From positions 1 through 64,000 of the forward strand of contig JABXHX010000020.1 of the NCBI GenBank assembly GCA_013373385.1: a DNA stretch of 64,000 nucleotides. The letters run 5' to 3'. The notes beneath the pieces were generated by a model. The model made no database searches, was not told the origin of the DNA, and saw only the letters and a list, made by a program, of their open reading frames with translations. A program made the translations under genes and the position numbers. Position 1 is the stretch's first letter. Each line of letters opens with the position of its first letter. Positions 18,801-29,864 of this stretch are shown one piece after another. Source of the stretch: Flavobacteriaceae bacterium. Its GTDB lineage: Bacteria; Bacteroidota; Bacteroidia; Flavobacteriales; Flavobacteriaceae.

Positions 18801-18904
18801 TAAAAATTAAGCCTCCTATTATTTTTACAAAAGAAAATGCAGAAGAATTAATCTTCTACCTAAATAAAATACTAAATGAAGATTTTATGCAACTACCTAG
18901 TTAA
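15875..18904 (+). CDS. Fused APH-type kinase, M23 peptidase domain and class III PLP phospho-lyase (probable hydroxylysine or ethanolamine kinase/phospho-lyase)
   Basis: The product has three domains in 1009 residues and no signal peptide. Residues about 10-330 are an aminoglycoside-phosphotransferase-fold kinase with LPGEIDFNFRIKT and the catalytic loop VVHNDANDNNVIV (His202, Asp204) plus AAIDYGDAV, resembling hydroxylysine kinase. Residues about 400-545 are an M23/LytM domain with intact zinc ligands His439-x-x-x-Asp443 (HLGID) and His529/His531 (HLHF). Residues about 575-1005 are a class III aminotransferase-fold enzyme with SDEVQVGCGRMGK, DIVTIGKPLGNGHPVA and PLP Lys848, close to the animal phosphoethanolamine and phosphohydroxylysine phospho-lyases. 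The kinase would phosphorylate an amino alcohol and the lyase release ammonia and phosphate, giving an aldehyde. Start 15875 was chosen because the 54 bases before it are mostly repeat copy A. Context favours hydroxylysine. Confidence 0.85.
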   Translation: MDYNQIKISTQQAEEILFRLYHIKGTASELPGEIDFNFRIKTSNSEGYILKISRPNENENYLDFQQKLLQYVEANGQNIIAPKVIKDVKDLAISTITDEFGNDRKVRLLTWISGRVWSSVNPQLDSLRFSLGEQCGLLTKALQGFEHQEAKRAFEWDVAQSLWTKNHIHLFSGDEKEMITYFQKLFESNKSTYDLLRKSVVHNDANDNNVIVSEELINPTVKAAIDYGDAVYTQIINDVAIACYTTINHPNPLEAALPIVKGYHSSFPLTEKELSHLYNAIAMRLVISVTKSAMNKIAEPDNEYLLISEKPSWNILRKWRTIHPDFAEYSFREVCGYNAHPNEEQFNNWVSDNTFSLVDLFPTIHKNETHHIDMSVSSDWIGHQEDFNNLDVLQFKIEQLQKEVPSKIIAGGYLEPRALYTSTAYDTVGNSGKESRSIHLGIDYWLPEYTPVHAILEGEVVIAINDEGDKEYGGLVVLKHTINDFNFYTLYGHNTIESATKHNVGDTILKGEKIVELANYPENGNWAPHLHFQILLSLFDYKIDFPGVAYLSQIDVWKSVCPDPNLLFKSEGLLNKNEVSNEDIINYRKQHLGKSLSLQYKTPIKMVRGAGQYLMDQFGNKYLDTVNNVAHVGHENYNVVKAGQRQMALINTNSRYLHENINALAKELIETLPQELNVLHFVNSGSEANELAIRMVKAVTDSKDIIASEVGYHGNANMCIDISSYKFDGKGGNGAPEHTQIFPLPDAFRGKYRGENTANKYAKEVQKCIHNIQGKGRNVGGFIIEPIISCGGQIELPDGFLAEAYKLVRQAGGICISDEVQVGCGRMGKTFWGFQLHDVVPDIVTIGKPLGNGHPVAAVACTQEVADKFANGMEYFNTFGGNPVSCAIATEVLRTVKRDKLQENALSVGEFLKSELQQLSKKFPIIGDVRGQGLFLGIELVDRDLNPLAAQTDYLANRMKDHGILMSTDGPDYNVLKIKPPIIFTKENAEELIFYLNKILNEDFMQLPS

Positions 18905-18949
18905 ATATAAATCTTACATTTATAATCATAAAATTAAAATCGAAAAGTT

Positions 18950-21900
18950 ATGCATAAAATTCTTTTAGCAGTATTAGCTCTTACTTTTTCAATGACTTCT
19001 TTTTCACAAAAGAAGTCTGCAAAAAAAAGCACAAAATGGGATGTAAATAACCCACATAAAGACTGGAAATACAAATCATTCAATTTAAACACCAATGAAG
19101 GTACTTGGATGAACTTAGATGTGAGCCCTGATGAAAAAACTATTGTTTTTGATTTGTTAGGAGATATCTACACAATGCCAATTTCTGGAGGTAAGGCTAC
19201 TCAATTACGTGGTGGTTTAGCATATGAAGTTCAGCCTAGGTTTAGTCCAAACGGAAAATACATTTCTTTTACAAGTGATGCAGAAGGTGGAAATAATATC
19301 TGGGTAATGACAGTTGATGGTAAAAATGCAAAATCTATCACAAAAGAAAAATATAGGTTATTAAATAATGCAGTTTGGGCACCAGATGGGAAGTCTTTGG
19401 TTGCTCGTAAACATTATACATCTACTCGTTCAGTTGGGGCAGGAGAAATGTGGCAGTACCCATTATCTGGTTCAGCTGGATTAAAACTGACTAAAAGAAA
19501 AAATGATCAACAAGATGTAAACGACCCATCAATCTCATCAGATGGCAAGTATTTATATTATGCAGAAGACATGTATCCTGGAGGATATTTTCAGTACAAC
19601 AAAGACCCAAATAAACAGATTTATGTAATTAAACAATACAACTTTAAAACAGGAAAAACCAAGCAAATAACCGGTGGCCCTGGTGGAGCCGCTAGACCCG
19701 TAATTTCTAAAGATGGCAAACTATTAGCTTTTATTAAACGTGTTAGAACCAAAACCATCTTATACATTCACGAATTAGCAACTGGCAAAGAGTGGCCAGT
19801 ATACCAAGAATTGTCTAAAGACCAACAAGAAGCTTGGGCAGTTTTTGGTGTGTATCCACATTTTTCTTGGTTAAAAAACAATAAAGACATTATTATTTGG
19901 AGCGGAGGAAAAATCAACAAAATAAATATTAAAACGAAAAAAGTAACCAACATTCCTTTTCAGGTAAATGAAAAAATAAAACTAGCGAAAACACATCGAG
20001 TAAAAAGAAAAGTATTCCAAGAAACGTTTACTTCTAAAATGATTAAAGATGTGCAAACATCGCCAAACGGAAAATCAATTGTTTTTACTGCTCTAGGTCA
20101 TATCTATAAAAAAGATTTACCAAACGGAGCTCCAAAAAGAATAACAACCTTAAACGACTTAGAAGCCGAGGCTAGTTTCTCGCCTGACGGGACATCTATT
20201 GTATTTGTTACTTGGAACGATGAAAATCTTGGTGCAATTTACAAAGTAAACACTAATGGTAGTGATTTGCAGAAACTTACAACAAAAAAAGGAATATACA
20301 GAACTCCAGTGTTTGACAATACAGGAACTAAAATCACCTACAGAAAAGAAAGTGGTAATAGCGATCAAGGATTTGACTATTCTAAAAACACAGGTATTTA
20401 CATTATGGATGCCAATGGGCATAATGCTAAGAAAATTTCTGACGATGGTGAGTTCCCTGTGTTTTCAGCAGATAACAAAAGAGTATTTTTTCAAACAGGA
20501 GGTTCTTTTATGGGTGGTTTAACCAAACGTTTAAAAAGTGTGGACTTAGATGGAAAAAATGAAAGAAGTCATTTTAAATCTAGATTGGCAAATAAATTGG
20601 TACCGAGTAAAGACAACAAATGGATTTCTTTTATTCACCTTCATAAACTGTATGTAGCGCCATTTGTTCACAACGGAAGTGAAATCAACCTAGACAGCAA
20701 TACCAGCTCTTTTAAGGTAGAAAGCTTATCAAAAAACGCAGGAATCAATTTGCATTGGTCTAACAATAGTCAAGATATTCATTGGACTTTAGGGGATGCC
20801 TATTTTACAAAATCAATCCAAAATAACACAACCAATCCTTTTGCCAAAAGCAATTTACTTACTGGTAAATCGAATAGTATCAACATTGGTTTAACATCAA
20901 AATCGGATGTTCCTAACGGAAGAATTGCCTTTACCAATGCTCGATTAATTACCATGAAAGGAAATCAAATTATTGAAAACGGAACTATTGTAATTCACAA
21001 AAATAAGATAGAGCGTATAGGCAAATCTATTCGTATTCCATCGGATGCAAAAGTATACGACATGAAAGGCAAAACTATTATGCCAGGAATTGTAGATGTA
21101 CATGCACATGTTGGTGCTTTTAGAAATGGATTAAGCACACAAAAACACTGGCAATTTTATGCAAATTTAGCTTTTGGAGTTACCACATCTCATGATCCTT
21201 CTGTAAATACTGCAGCAGCTTTTACCTTAGAAGAGTTACAACGTAAGGGAACTTTAGTGGGACCAAGAATGTTTTCTACGGGCTTTATTTTATATGGAGC
21301 AGAAGGAGATTTTAAAGCGGTTGTAAATAATCTAGAAGATGCGCGTTTTGCTGTTGCAAGAACCAAAGCATTTGGTGCTTTATCTGTTAAAAGTTACAAT
21401 CAACCAAGAAGAGAACAACGTCAGCAAATCATGCAAGCTGCAAAAGAATTAGGAGTGAATGTAGTCCCTGAAGGTGGCTCTAACTTCTACTCTAACATGT
21501 CTATGATTTTTGATGGACATACAGGAATTGAACATAACATTCCCGTTGCTCCATTATATAAAGATGTACTTACTCTATGGAGTAATAGCAAAACTGGTTA
21601 CACGCCTACGTTAATTGTAAACTATGGCGGAATGAGTGGTGAGTATCAATGGTATCAAAACTTTAATGTTTGGGAAAATAAAAGATTGTTAAAATACACA
21701 CCCCGACATGTTATTGACCCAAGATCTAGACATCGAATAATGGTTCCAGAAGAAGAATATGTTAACGGACATATTTTAACTTCTAAATCTGTTACTAATT
21801 TATCTAAACTTGGAGTGAAAGTAAATTTAGGTGCTCACGGACAATTACAAGGATTGGGTGCTCACTGGGAATTATGGATGTTACAACAAGGAGGCATGTC

Positions 21901-22225
21901 TAATCATAATGCGCTAAAAGCTGCAACAATTAATGGTGCTGCTTACATTGGTGTTGCTGATGAAATCGGCTCTTTAGAAAAAGGAAAATTGGCAGATTTA
22001 ATTGTTCTAGAAAAAAATCCTTTAGAAAATATACAAAATTCTACATCTATTATTTACACCATGATTAATGGTAGATTGTACGATACAAATACCATGAATG
22101 AAATTGGAAATTATACTAAAAAAAGAACGAAATTTTATTGGGAAAGTGGTAATTACAACCAAGGAGTTCCTATTAATTTAAAGACCAATAGTTTTACAAT
22201 TCCTACATGTAGTTGTCATAATTAA
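18950..22225 (+). CDS. Exported amidohydrolase with N-terminal TolB/PD40 beta-propeller
   Basis: This 1091-residue protein starts with a Sec signal (LLAVLALTFSMTSFSQ). Residues about 40-620 are a PD40/WD40-like propeller, with repeats such as PRFSPNGKYISFTSDAEGG, AVWAPDGKSLVARKH, PSISSDGKYLYY and ASFSPDGTSIVF, as in Tricorn and TolB. Residues about 660-1060 are a metal-dependent amidohydrolase with PGIVDVHAHVGAF, FGVTTSHDPS, ALSVKSYNQPRREQ (likely metal-bridging Lys), IEHNIPVAP and the late LGAHGQ region. The C-terminus has an unusual CSCHN. Related exported amidohydrolases include prolidase-type dipeptidases acting on Xaa-Pro or similar dipeptides, which would fit the island, but the sequence alone does not fix the substrate. 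It is 45 bases after the kinase/lyase gene and 30 bases before the beta-galactosidase gene. Confidence 0.85.
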   Translation: MHKILLAVLALTFSMTSFSQKKSAKKSTKWDVNNPHKDWKYKSFNLNTNEGTWMNLDVSPDEKTIVFDLLGDIYTMPISGGKATQLRGGLAYEVQPRFSPNGKYISFTSDAEGGNNIWVMTVDGKNAKSITKEKYRLLNNAVWAPDGKSLVARKHYTSTRSVGAGEMWQYPLSGSAGLKLTKRKNDQQDVNDPSISSDGKYLYYAEDMYPGGYFQYNKDPNKQIYVIKQYNFKTGKTKQITGGPGGAARPVISKDGKLLAFIKRVRTKTILYIHELATGKEWPVYQELSKDQQEAWAVFGVYPHFSWLKNNKDIIIWSGGKINKINIKTKKVTNIPFQVNEKIKLAKTHRVKRKVFQETFTSKMIKDVQTSPNGKSIVFTALGHIYKKDLPNGAPKRITTLNDLEAEASFSPDGTSIVFVTWNDENLGAIYKVNTNGSDLQKLTTKKGIYRTPVFDNTGTKITYRKESGNSDQGFDYSKNTGIYIMDANGHNAKKISDDGEFPVFSADNKRVFFQTGGSFMGGLTKRLKSVDLDGKNERSHFKSRLANKLVPSKDNKWISFIHLHKLYVAPFVHNGSEINLDSNTSSFKVESLSKNAGINLHWSNNSQDIHWTLGDAYFTKSIQNNTTNPFAKSNLLTGKSNSINIGLTSKSDVPNGRIAFTNARLITMKGNQIIENGTIVIHKNKIERIGKSIRIPSDAKVYDMKGKTIMPGIVDVHAHVGAFRNGLSTQKHWQFYANLAFGVTTSHDPSVNTAAAFTLEELQRKGTLVGPRMFSTGFILYGAEGDFKAVVNNLEDARFAVARTKAFGALSVKSYNQPRREQRQQIMQAAKELGVNVVPEGGSNFYSNMSMIFDGHTGIEHNIPVAPLYKDVLTLWSNSKTGYTPTLIVNYGGMSGEYQWYQNFNVWENKRLLKYTPRHVIDPRSRHRIMVPEEEYVNGHILTSKSVTNLSKLGVKVNLGAHGQLQGLGAHWELWMLQQGGMSNHNALKAATINGAAYIGVADEIGSLEKGKLADLIVLEKNPLENIQNSTSIIYTMINGRLYDTNTMNEIGNYTKKRTKFYWESGNYNQGVPINLKTNSFTIPTCSCHN

Positions 22226-22255
22226 TCTAATTGCTAATTTATTTTTGAGAAGTAG

Positions 22256-25360
<3,105 letters not shown>

Positions 25361-25393
25361 GCTGATAATCGGCCTCTATTAAAAATATTTATC

Positions 25394-25831
25394 ATGAAAA
25401 AAATACTAGTACTTCTTTTCACTTTTATCGTTTTTTACTCTTGCGAAACACCAAGTACTGAAAAACAAGATAAAGCTGATGTTATTGCAGTTTTAAGGGC
25501 TCAAGAAAAAGCTTGATCTAAACATGATATTGAAGGATATATGCAAGGCTATTGGAAATCTGATTCGTTAAAATTTTATGGCAGCAGTGGTAAAATAGCC
25601 TATGGATGGAACAAAACATTTTCAAATTACAAAAAAAATTATCCTACTCCAGATCATACTGGAACGTTGAAGTTTAAAGTAAATGATATTACTCAAATTC
25701 AGGATAAATCCTATTATGTTATGGGTGAATATCATTTGACACGCAACGTAGGGAATGCCAATGGCGTATTTCTGATTATCTTTAAAAAAATAGACGACGA
25801 ATGGAAAGTTGTTGCTGATTTAACTCCTTAA
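25394..25831 (+). pseudogene. SnoaL/NTF2-like (DUF4440) lipoprotein gene interrupted by one TGA codon
   Basis: From ATG 25394 the frame encodes a lipoprotein signal (LLFTFIVFYSCETP) and then RAQEKA, a TGA at 25514-25516 (codon 41), and continues in the same frame SKHDIEGYMQGYWKSDSLKF to a stop at 25831, 145 codons in total. DUF4440 relatives normally have Trp at this point (Q-x-x-A-W), so TGG to TGA is the simplest change. The rest is intact, with YGWNKTFSNYKKNYP and a C-terminal FLIIFKKIDDEWKVVADLTP. The function of the family is only loosely known (NTF2-like fold). A start after the stop codon, ATG 25541, would lack the signal peptide and the first helix. It may be a fresh nonsense mutation or a base-calling error. 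The gene lies 33 bases after the beta-galactosidase gene. Confidence 0.85.
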
Positions 25832-25834
25832 TTT

Positions 25835-26308
25835 ATGAAACCAATTATTAGACTTGCTACAAAAGAAGACCTACCAGTTTTAGATACATTTATGGATGGA
25901 TTGGTAGATGCCGAACGTCCAATGGATGTTACCATTAAAGATGGTAAAGTTGTGTACTATGATTTAGAGAACTTTATCAATTCTGATGAAGCTGTGCTTT
26001 ATGTTGTAGAACTCAATGATGAATTAGTTGCTTCTGGATATGCAAAAATAAAACAAGATAGAGTCTATTTAAAACATGATCAGCATGCCTATCTAGGGTT
26101 TATGTTTGTGCCAGAAAAACATCGTGGAAATGGTTACAACAAATTGATAGTTGATGCTTTATTAAGTTGGAGTAAATCTAAAAATATAACTGAGATTAGA
26201 TTGGATGTTTATAGTTCTAATCCATCAGCTATTAGAGCGTATGAAAAAGTTGGTTTTTCTAAACACCTGATTCACATGCGTATGGATATTTCTAATACTA
26301 ATTTTTAA
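25835..26308 (+). CDS. GNAT family N-acetyltransferase
   Basis: This 157-residue protein starts MKPIIRLATKEDLPVLDTF and has the acetyl-CoA motif VPEKHRGNGYNKLIVDALLSW, followed by EIRLDVYSSNPSAIRAYEKVGF, a textbook GNAT C-terminal half. It starts 3 bases after the stop of the interrupted NTF2-like gene, so the two are probably cotranscribed, at the end of the island's plus-strand run. The substrate is unknown. Its last 4 bases overlap the last 4 bases of the convergent Xaa-Pro aminopeptidase gene. No terminator is visible between these convergent genes. Confidence 0.9.
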   Translation: MKPIIRLATKEDLPVLDTFMDGLVDAERPMDVTIKDGKVVYYDLENFINSDEAVLYVVELNDELVASGYAKIKQDRVYLKHDQHAYLGFMFVPEKHRGNGYNKLIVDALLSWSKSKNITEIRLDVYSSNPSAIRAYEKVGFSKHLIHMRMDISNTNF

Positions 26309-27594
26309 TTCATCAATGCTTCAATCTCATCAATTTCAATTGGCATCGCTTCTGTTAAATTGATGTTTCCATCTTTGGTGATTAAGTAATCATTTTCTAA
26401 TCGACATCCGATCCCTTCTTCTGGTATGTAAATTCCTGGTTCGCAAGTAAACACCATACCTTCTTCTATATTTCTAGAATACAGTCCTACATCGTGTACA
26501 TCTAATCCGATATGATGTGCTGTTCCGTGCATAAAGTATTTTTTATAGAGTGGCTTTTTTGGGTCTTGACTAGCAATCTCATCTGCATTTAACAACCCTA
26601 ATTTTATCAATTCAGTTTCTACCAAAGTAGCCATATTTTTTTCATACTCGGCATGCATCATTCCAGGTTTCAACAATTTACTCCCTTCTTTAAGACAATG
26701 TAACACTGAACTATATACTTCTTTTTGTCTGTCAGAAAATGTTCCATTTACAGGAAAACAACGTGTGGTGTCACTATTATAATTTGCATAACATACTCCA
26801 AAGTCTAACAAAAGCATTTCTCCATCATTACAAATAGCATCATTGATATTGTAATGCAAAGCACATGCATTTTTTCCTGAAGCTACAATTGGTTTGAATG
26901 CATGACGTGTTGCTCCAGATTTTGTAAACACATAGGTCAATTCAGCTTCTAATTCGTATTCTTTCATTCCTGATTGGCAAGCTTTTAATACTTTTTTTAA
27001 CCCTTCAATACTTATATCTACTGCTTTTTGAATCTGTTCAATTTCTTCTTTTGATTTAATTGGACGTAAATCTCTTGTGATTTTTGCAACTCTATAATAT
27101 TCATGTAAAGGATACTTTTTCTTACACCAAGCAATCATTCTATCTTGTTGCGTTTCTTGGTCTTTCGTTACTCGCTTTAAATGTTCGTTATGTCCTAAGT
27201 AAAACCCATCAGCTTCAAATGCCATGTATTGCAAGGTCATTTCAAAATTAGTTGTCCATTCTACTCTATCAATTCCAGAAACTTGTGTTGCTTGCTTTTT
27301 TGTTAACTTTTCTCCATCCCAAATTTTAATATGCTCATTGGTTTCTTTCACAAATAAAATTGTTCTATTTTCTGCTTTAACAGCATCTGGATATAACACT
27401 AAAATTGTTTCTTCTTGATCAATTCCTGATAAGTAAAACAAATCATTGTTTTGTGCAAACCCCATCACATCATCGGCATTATTGTGCTTTACATCATTGG
27501 ATGTTAAAATTGCTATGGAATTTGGTTTCATTTGAGCAATAAAATTTGCTCTATTTTTTATAAATAAACTATTCGGAATTGGATCGTATCGCAT
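26305..27594 (-). CDS. pepP: Xaa-Pro aminopeptidase (M24B)
   Basis: This 429-residue protein has an N-terminal aminopeptidase P domain (about 1-135, with FYLSGIDQEETILVLYPD) and a C-terminal pita-bread M24 domain with all five metal ligands: Asp264 and Asp275 (LLLDFG, NSDTTR), His361 (TAHHIGLDVHD), Glu385 (CEPGIY) and Glu400 (CRLEND). Aminopeptidase P removes the N-terminal residue from peptides whose second residue is Pro (some members also accept hydroxyproline), a bond that most peptidases cannot cut. There is no signal peptide, so it works in the cytosol on imported peptides. It is the last gene of the minus-strand operon whose other members form the 4-hydroxyproline pathway, with 2 bases to the preceding gene, which links it to the breakdown of proline-rich, collagen-like peptides. 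Confidence 0.93.
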   Translation of the reverse strand: MRYDPIPNSLFIKNRANFIAQMKPNSIAILTSNDVKHNNADDVMGFAQNNDLFYLSGIDQEETILVLYPDAVKAENRTILFVKETNEHIKIWDGEKLTKKQATQVSGIDRVEWTTNFEMTLQYMAFEADGFYLGHNEHLKRVTKDQETQQDRMIAWCKKKYPLHEYYRVAKITRDLRPIKSKEEIEQIQKAVDISIEGLKKVLKACQSGMKEYELEAELTYVFTKSGATRHAFKPIVASGKNACALHYNINDAICNDGEMLLLDFGVCYANYNSDTTRCFPVNGTFSDRQKEVYSSVLHCLKEGSKLLKPGMMHAEYEKNMATLVETELIKLGLLNADEIASQDPKKPLYKKYFMHGTAHHIGLDVHDVGLYSRNIEEGMVFTCEPGIYIPEEGIGCRLENDYLITKDGNINLTEAMPIEIDEIEALMN

Positions 27595-27596
27595 AA

Positions 27597-28844
27597 TTAA
27601 AATTTTCTATCTGGATGAAATGGAGTTAAATCTAGGGATGTTTTCTTATTTGAAATAATTTCTGAAACTAATTTTCCTGTCGCAGGGCCTAAACTCCATC
27701 CCATCATAGCATGACCCGAAGCTATTGTTAAATTAGTACACTTTGTTGATTTACCAATAAATGGAACTCCATCAGGAGAACACGGTCTTAATCCGCATTG
27801 AACATCACTCTTTTCTTTTGCTGTTATTTTTAATCCTTTGTAATAATTTTCTCCTGCTTGTGCAATGGCATTTACTCTAACCGGATTAATCGTATGATTA
27901 ATTCCACCAACTTCCATTGTACCGGCAAATCTTGTAAAACCTGTCATTGGAGTTACTGCTACTTTTGCTTCCATTAAAATGGTTGGAATGGTGATTCCTA
28001 TTTCTCTAGCAACATTAATTCGATATCCTTTTCCTGCTTGTATCAATAAATTTAATCCTATTTTTTTTGACAATAATGGACTCCAACTACCAGCAGCTAA
28101 CACAAATTCGTCAGCAATTATTTCTCTTTTATCTGTTATCACTTTTGATATTGTTTGATTAGATATTTCTATATCTTTTACTTCTTCTTTTGCTAATATT
28201 TCAATTCCTTGATTTTTCAAATACTGAAGTAATTGCGGCATAAAATCTGATGGTGTTGTATGTGCGTCACAATCATAATACACAGCTCCTTTTACATCAA
28301 TATTTGTATTTGGCTCTAACTTTTCTACTTCTTCTTTTGATAAATGTTTAGCACCTAACCCTTCTATATTAGCTCTTTGACCAACTTTCCATTCTGCTTC
28401 ACCAGCTTTATCTGTTTTATAAGCCATTAACAAGCCTTTACGCTCATAGTGAAAATCAAATTCATTAGAAGCTTTCATCTCTTCATACAAATCTCTGCTA
28501 AGTAAGTTGATATTTTTAATAACAGGAATCGACTTTTCTACTTTTAAAGCTGTAGCAGATTTTTTAAAAGCCCATGTCCATTTTAAAAATTCAGATTCTA
28601 ATCTTGGTTTTACATAAAACGGACTTGCAGCATTAAACATCCATTGAATCCCTTTAGTAATCATACCTGGTGCGGCTAAAGAAATAAAATGACTTGGGGT
28701 TAAATATCCTGCATTTACATAAGAAGCTCCAGTTGTAAAATCTGACTTATCAATAACAGTAACCTGATGCCCTTCTTTTAGAAGATAATATGCAGTACTT
28801 AAACCTACGATTCCACCTCCAATAACAATTACTTTTTTACTCAT
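27597..28844 (-). CDS. FAD-dependent D-amino-acid dehydrogenase; probable cis-4-hydroxy-D-proline dehydrogenase
   Basis: This 415-residue DAO/DadA-fold flavoprotein begins with the dinucleotide-binding motif VIVIGGGIVGLSTAYYLLKEG and contains GASYVNAGYLTPSHFI (the DadA-type flavin region), a QAGKGYRIN stretch and the C-terminal CGLRPCSPDGVPFIG with SGHAMMGWSLGPATG. The family oxidises D-amino acids to imino acids and passes electrons to the respiratory chain. The gene lies 9 bases after a 4-hydroxyproline 2-epimerase gene, which makes cis-4-hydroxy-D-proline; oxidation would give delta1-pyrroline-4-hydroxy-2-carboxylate, the substrate of the DapA-family enzyme at 33419-34375. General D-amino-acid dehydrogenase (DadA) is the alternative, but the context strongly favours hydroxyproline. 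Confidence 0.88.
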   Translation of the reverse strand: MSKKVIVIGGGIVGLSTAYYLLKEGHQVTVIDKSDFTTGASYVNAGYLTPSHFISLAAPGMITKGIQWMFNAASPFYVKPRLESEFLKWTWAFKKSATALKVEKSIPVIKNINLLSRDLYEEMKASNEFDFHYERKGLLMAYKTDKAGEAEWKVGQRANIEGLGAKHLSKEEVEKLEPNTNIDVKGAVYYDCDAHTTPSDFMPQLLQYLKNQGIEILAKEEVKDIEISNQTISKVITDKREIIADEFVLAAGSWSPLLSKKIGLNLLIQAGKGYRINVAREIGITIPTILMEAKVAVTPMTGFTRFAGTMEVGGINHTINPVRVNAIAQAGENYYKGLKITAKEKSDVQCGLRPCSPDGVPFIGKSTKCTNLTIASGHAMMGWSLGPATGKLVSEIISNKKTSLDLTPFHPDRKF

Positions 28845-28853
28845 TTTTCAATC

Positions 28854-29864
28854 TTAAATTACTTGAAAGCCATGTGCATACGGATCATCTTCATCGTCAA
28901 TAATGATATTATTATATCCATACACTTTGGCCCAACCTTGAATGCTAGGAACAATAGCTGTTTTACCATCTAAGGTAGTTTCCTCTTCAATTCGACCAAT
29001 AAACTTACTTCCAATAAAACTTTCATGGATAAATTCTTCACCCATTTTCAGTTTTCCTTTGGCATGTAATTGGGCTATTCTTGCTGAAGTTCCTGTACCA
29101 CATGGACTTCTATCTATAGCTTTATCACCATAAAAAACAGCATTTCTCCCTGTTGATGTTGAGTCAATTGGATTTCCTGTCCATAGCATATGTGTTACAT
29201 CTCTAATGGTATCATTTTCTGGATGGATAAACATATCTGGATATTTCTCATTAATTCTATCACGAACTACTTGAGAATATTGAATAATTTTACTTGCAGT
29301 AAAATTGTGAACTCCAGAAAAGTTCTTTTGTGGGTCAACAATTGCATAATAATTACCACCATAAGCCACATCAAATGTAATTTTTCCTAATTCAGGACAA
29401 TCCACTGTTAACCCTTCTGCTGCTAAATAACTTTTTACGTTGGTTAATTTTACCCAATCTACTTTTTTACCAGTTTGACCATATTCAATTTGCACCAAAC
29501 CAGCTGGAGCTTCCATTCTAATTTTTCCAGGTATTTTAGGAGTAACTAATCCTTCTTCTATAGCAATGGTAATGGTTCCAATTGTTCCGTGTCCACACAT
29601 TGGTAAACATCCTGATGTTTCTATAAACAAAATACCAAAGTCGTTTTCTGGATTGTGAGGTGGATATAATATACTTCCACTCATCATATCATGACCTCTA
29701 GGTTCAAACATCAATCCTTTACGAATCCAATCGTATTCTTTTAAAAAATGTTGACGTTTTTCACTCATATTGGCACCATATAAATTGGGTCCACCACCAG
29801 CAACTACTCTTACAGGATTCCCGCAAGTATGTGCATCAACACAAAAAAATGTTTTTCTACTCAT
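28854..29864 (-). CDS. 4-hydroxyproline 2-epimerase (proline racemase superfamily)
   Basis: This 336-residue proline racemase-superfamily enzyme has both catalytic cysteines, Cys90 in LPMCGHGT and Cys255 in DRSPCGTGTS. It opens with FFCVDAHTCGNPVRVV and has FEPRGHDMMSG. The Cys/Cys pair means racemisation or epimerisation: trans-4-hydroxy-L-proline to cis-4-hydroxy-D-proline, with proline racemase as the alternative. The length of about 335 and the neighbouring D-amino-acid dehydrogenase gene favour the epimerase. It overlaps the upstream DUF885 gene by 8 bases. Compare the Cys/Thr paralogue at 12749-13816, which handles 3-hydroxyproline: both kinds of collagen hydroxyproline are covered by two diverged relatives in one island. 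Confidence 0.92.
   Translation of the reverse strand: MSRKTFFCVDAHTCGNPVRVVAGGGPNLYGANMSEKRQHFLKEYDWIRKGLMFEPRGHDMMSGSILYPPHNPENDFGILFIETSGCLPMCGHGTIGTITIAIEEGLVTPKIPGKIRMEAPAGLVQIEYGQTGKKVDWVKLTNVKSYLAAEGLTVDCPELGKITFDVAYGGNYYAIVDPQKNFSGVHNFTASKIIQYSQVVRDRINEKYPDMFIHPENDTIRDVTHMLWTGNPIDSTSTGRNAVFYGDKAIDRSPCGTGTSARIAQLHAKGKLKMGEEFIHESFIGSKFIGRIEEETTLDGKTAIVPSIQGWAKVYGYNNIIIDDEDDPYAHGFQVI

Noticed and set aside
25514..25516. In-frame TGA as selenocysteine or as Trp by an altered code
   Set aside because: No SECIS-like hairpin was recognised just after it, the family has Trp there rather than Cys, and TGA ends intact genes elsewhere (13814-13816, 42233-42235).
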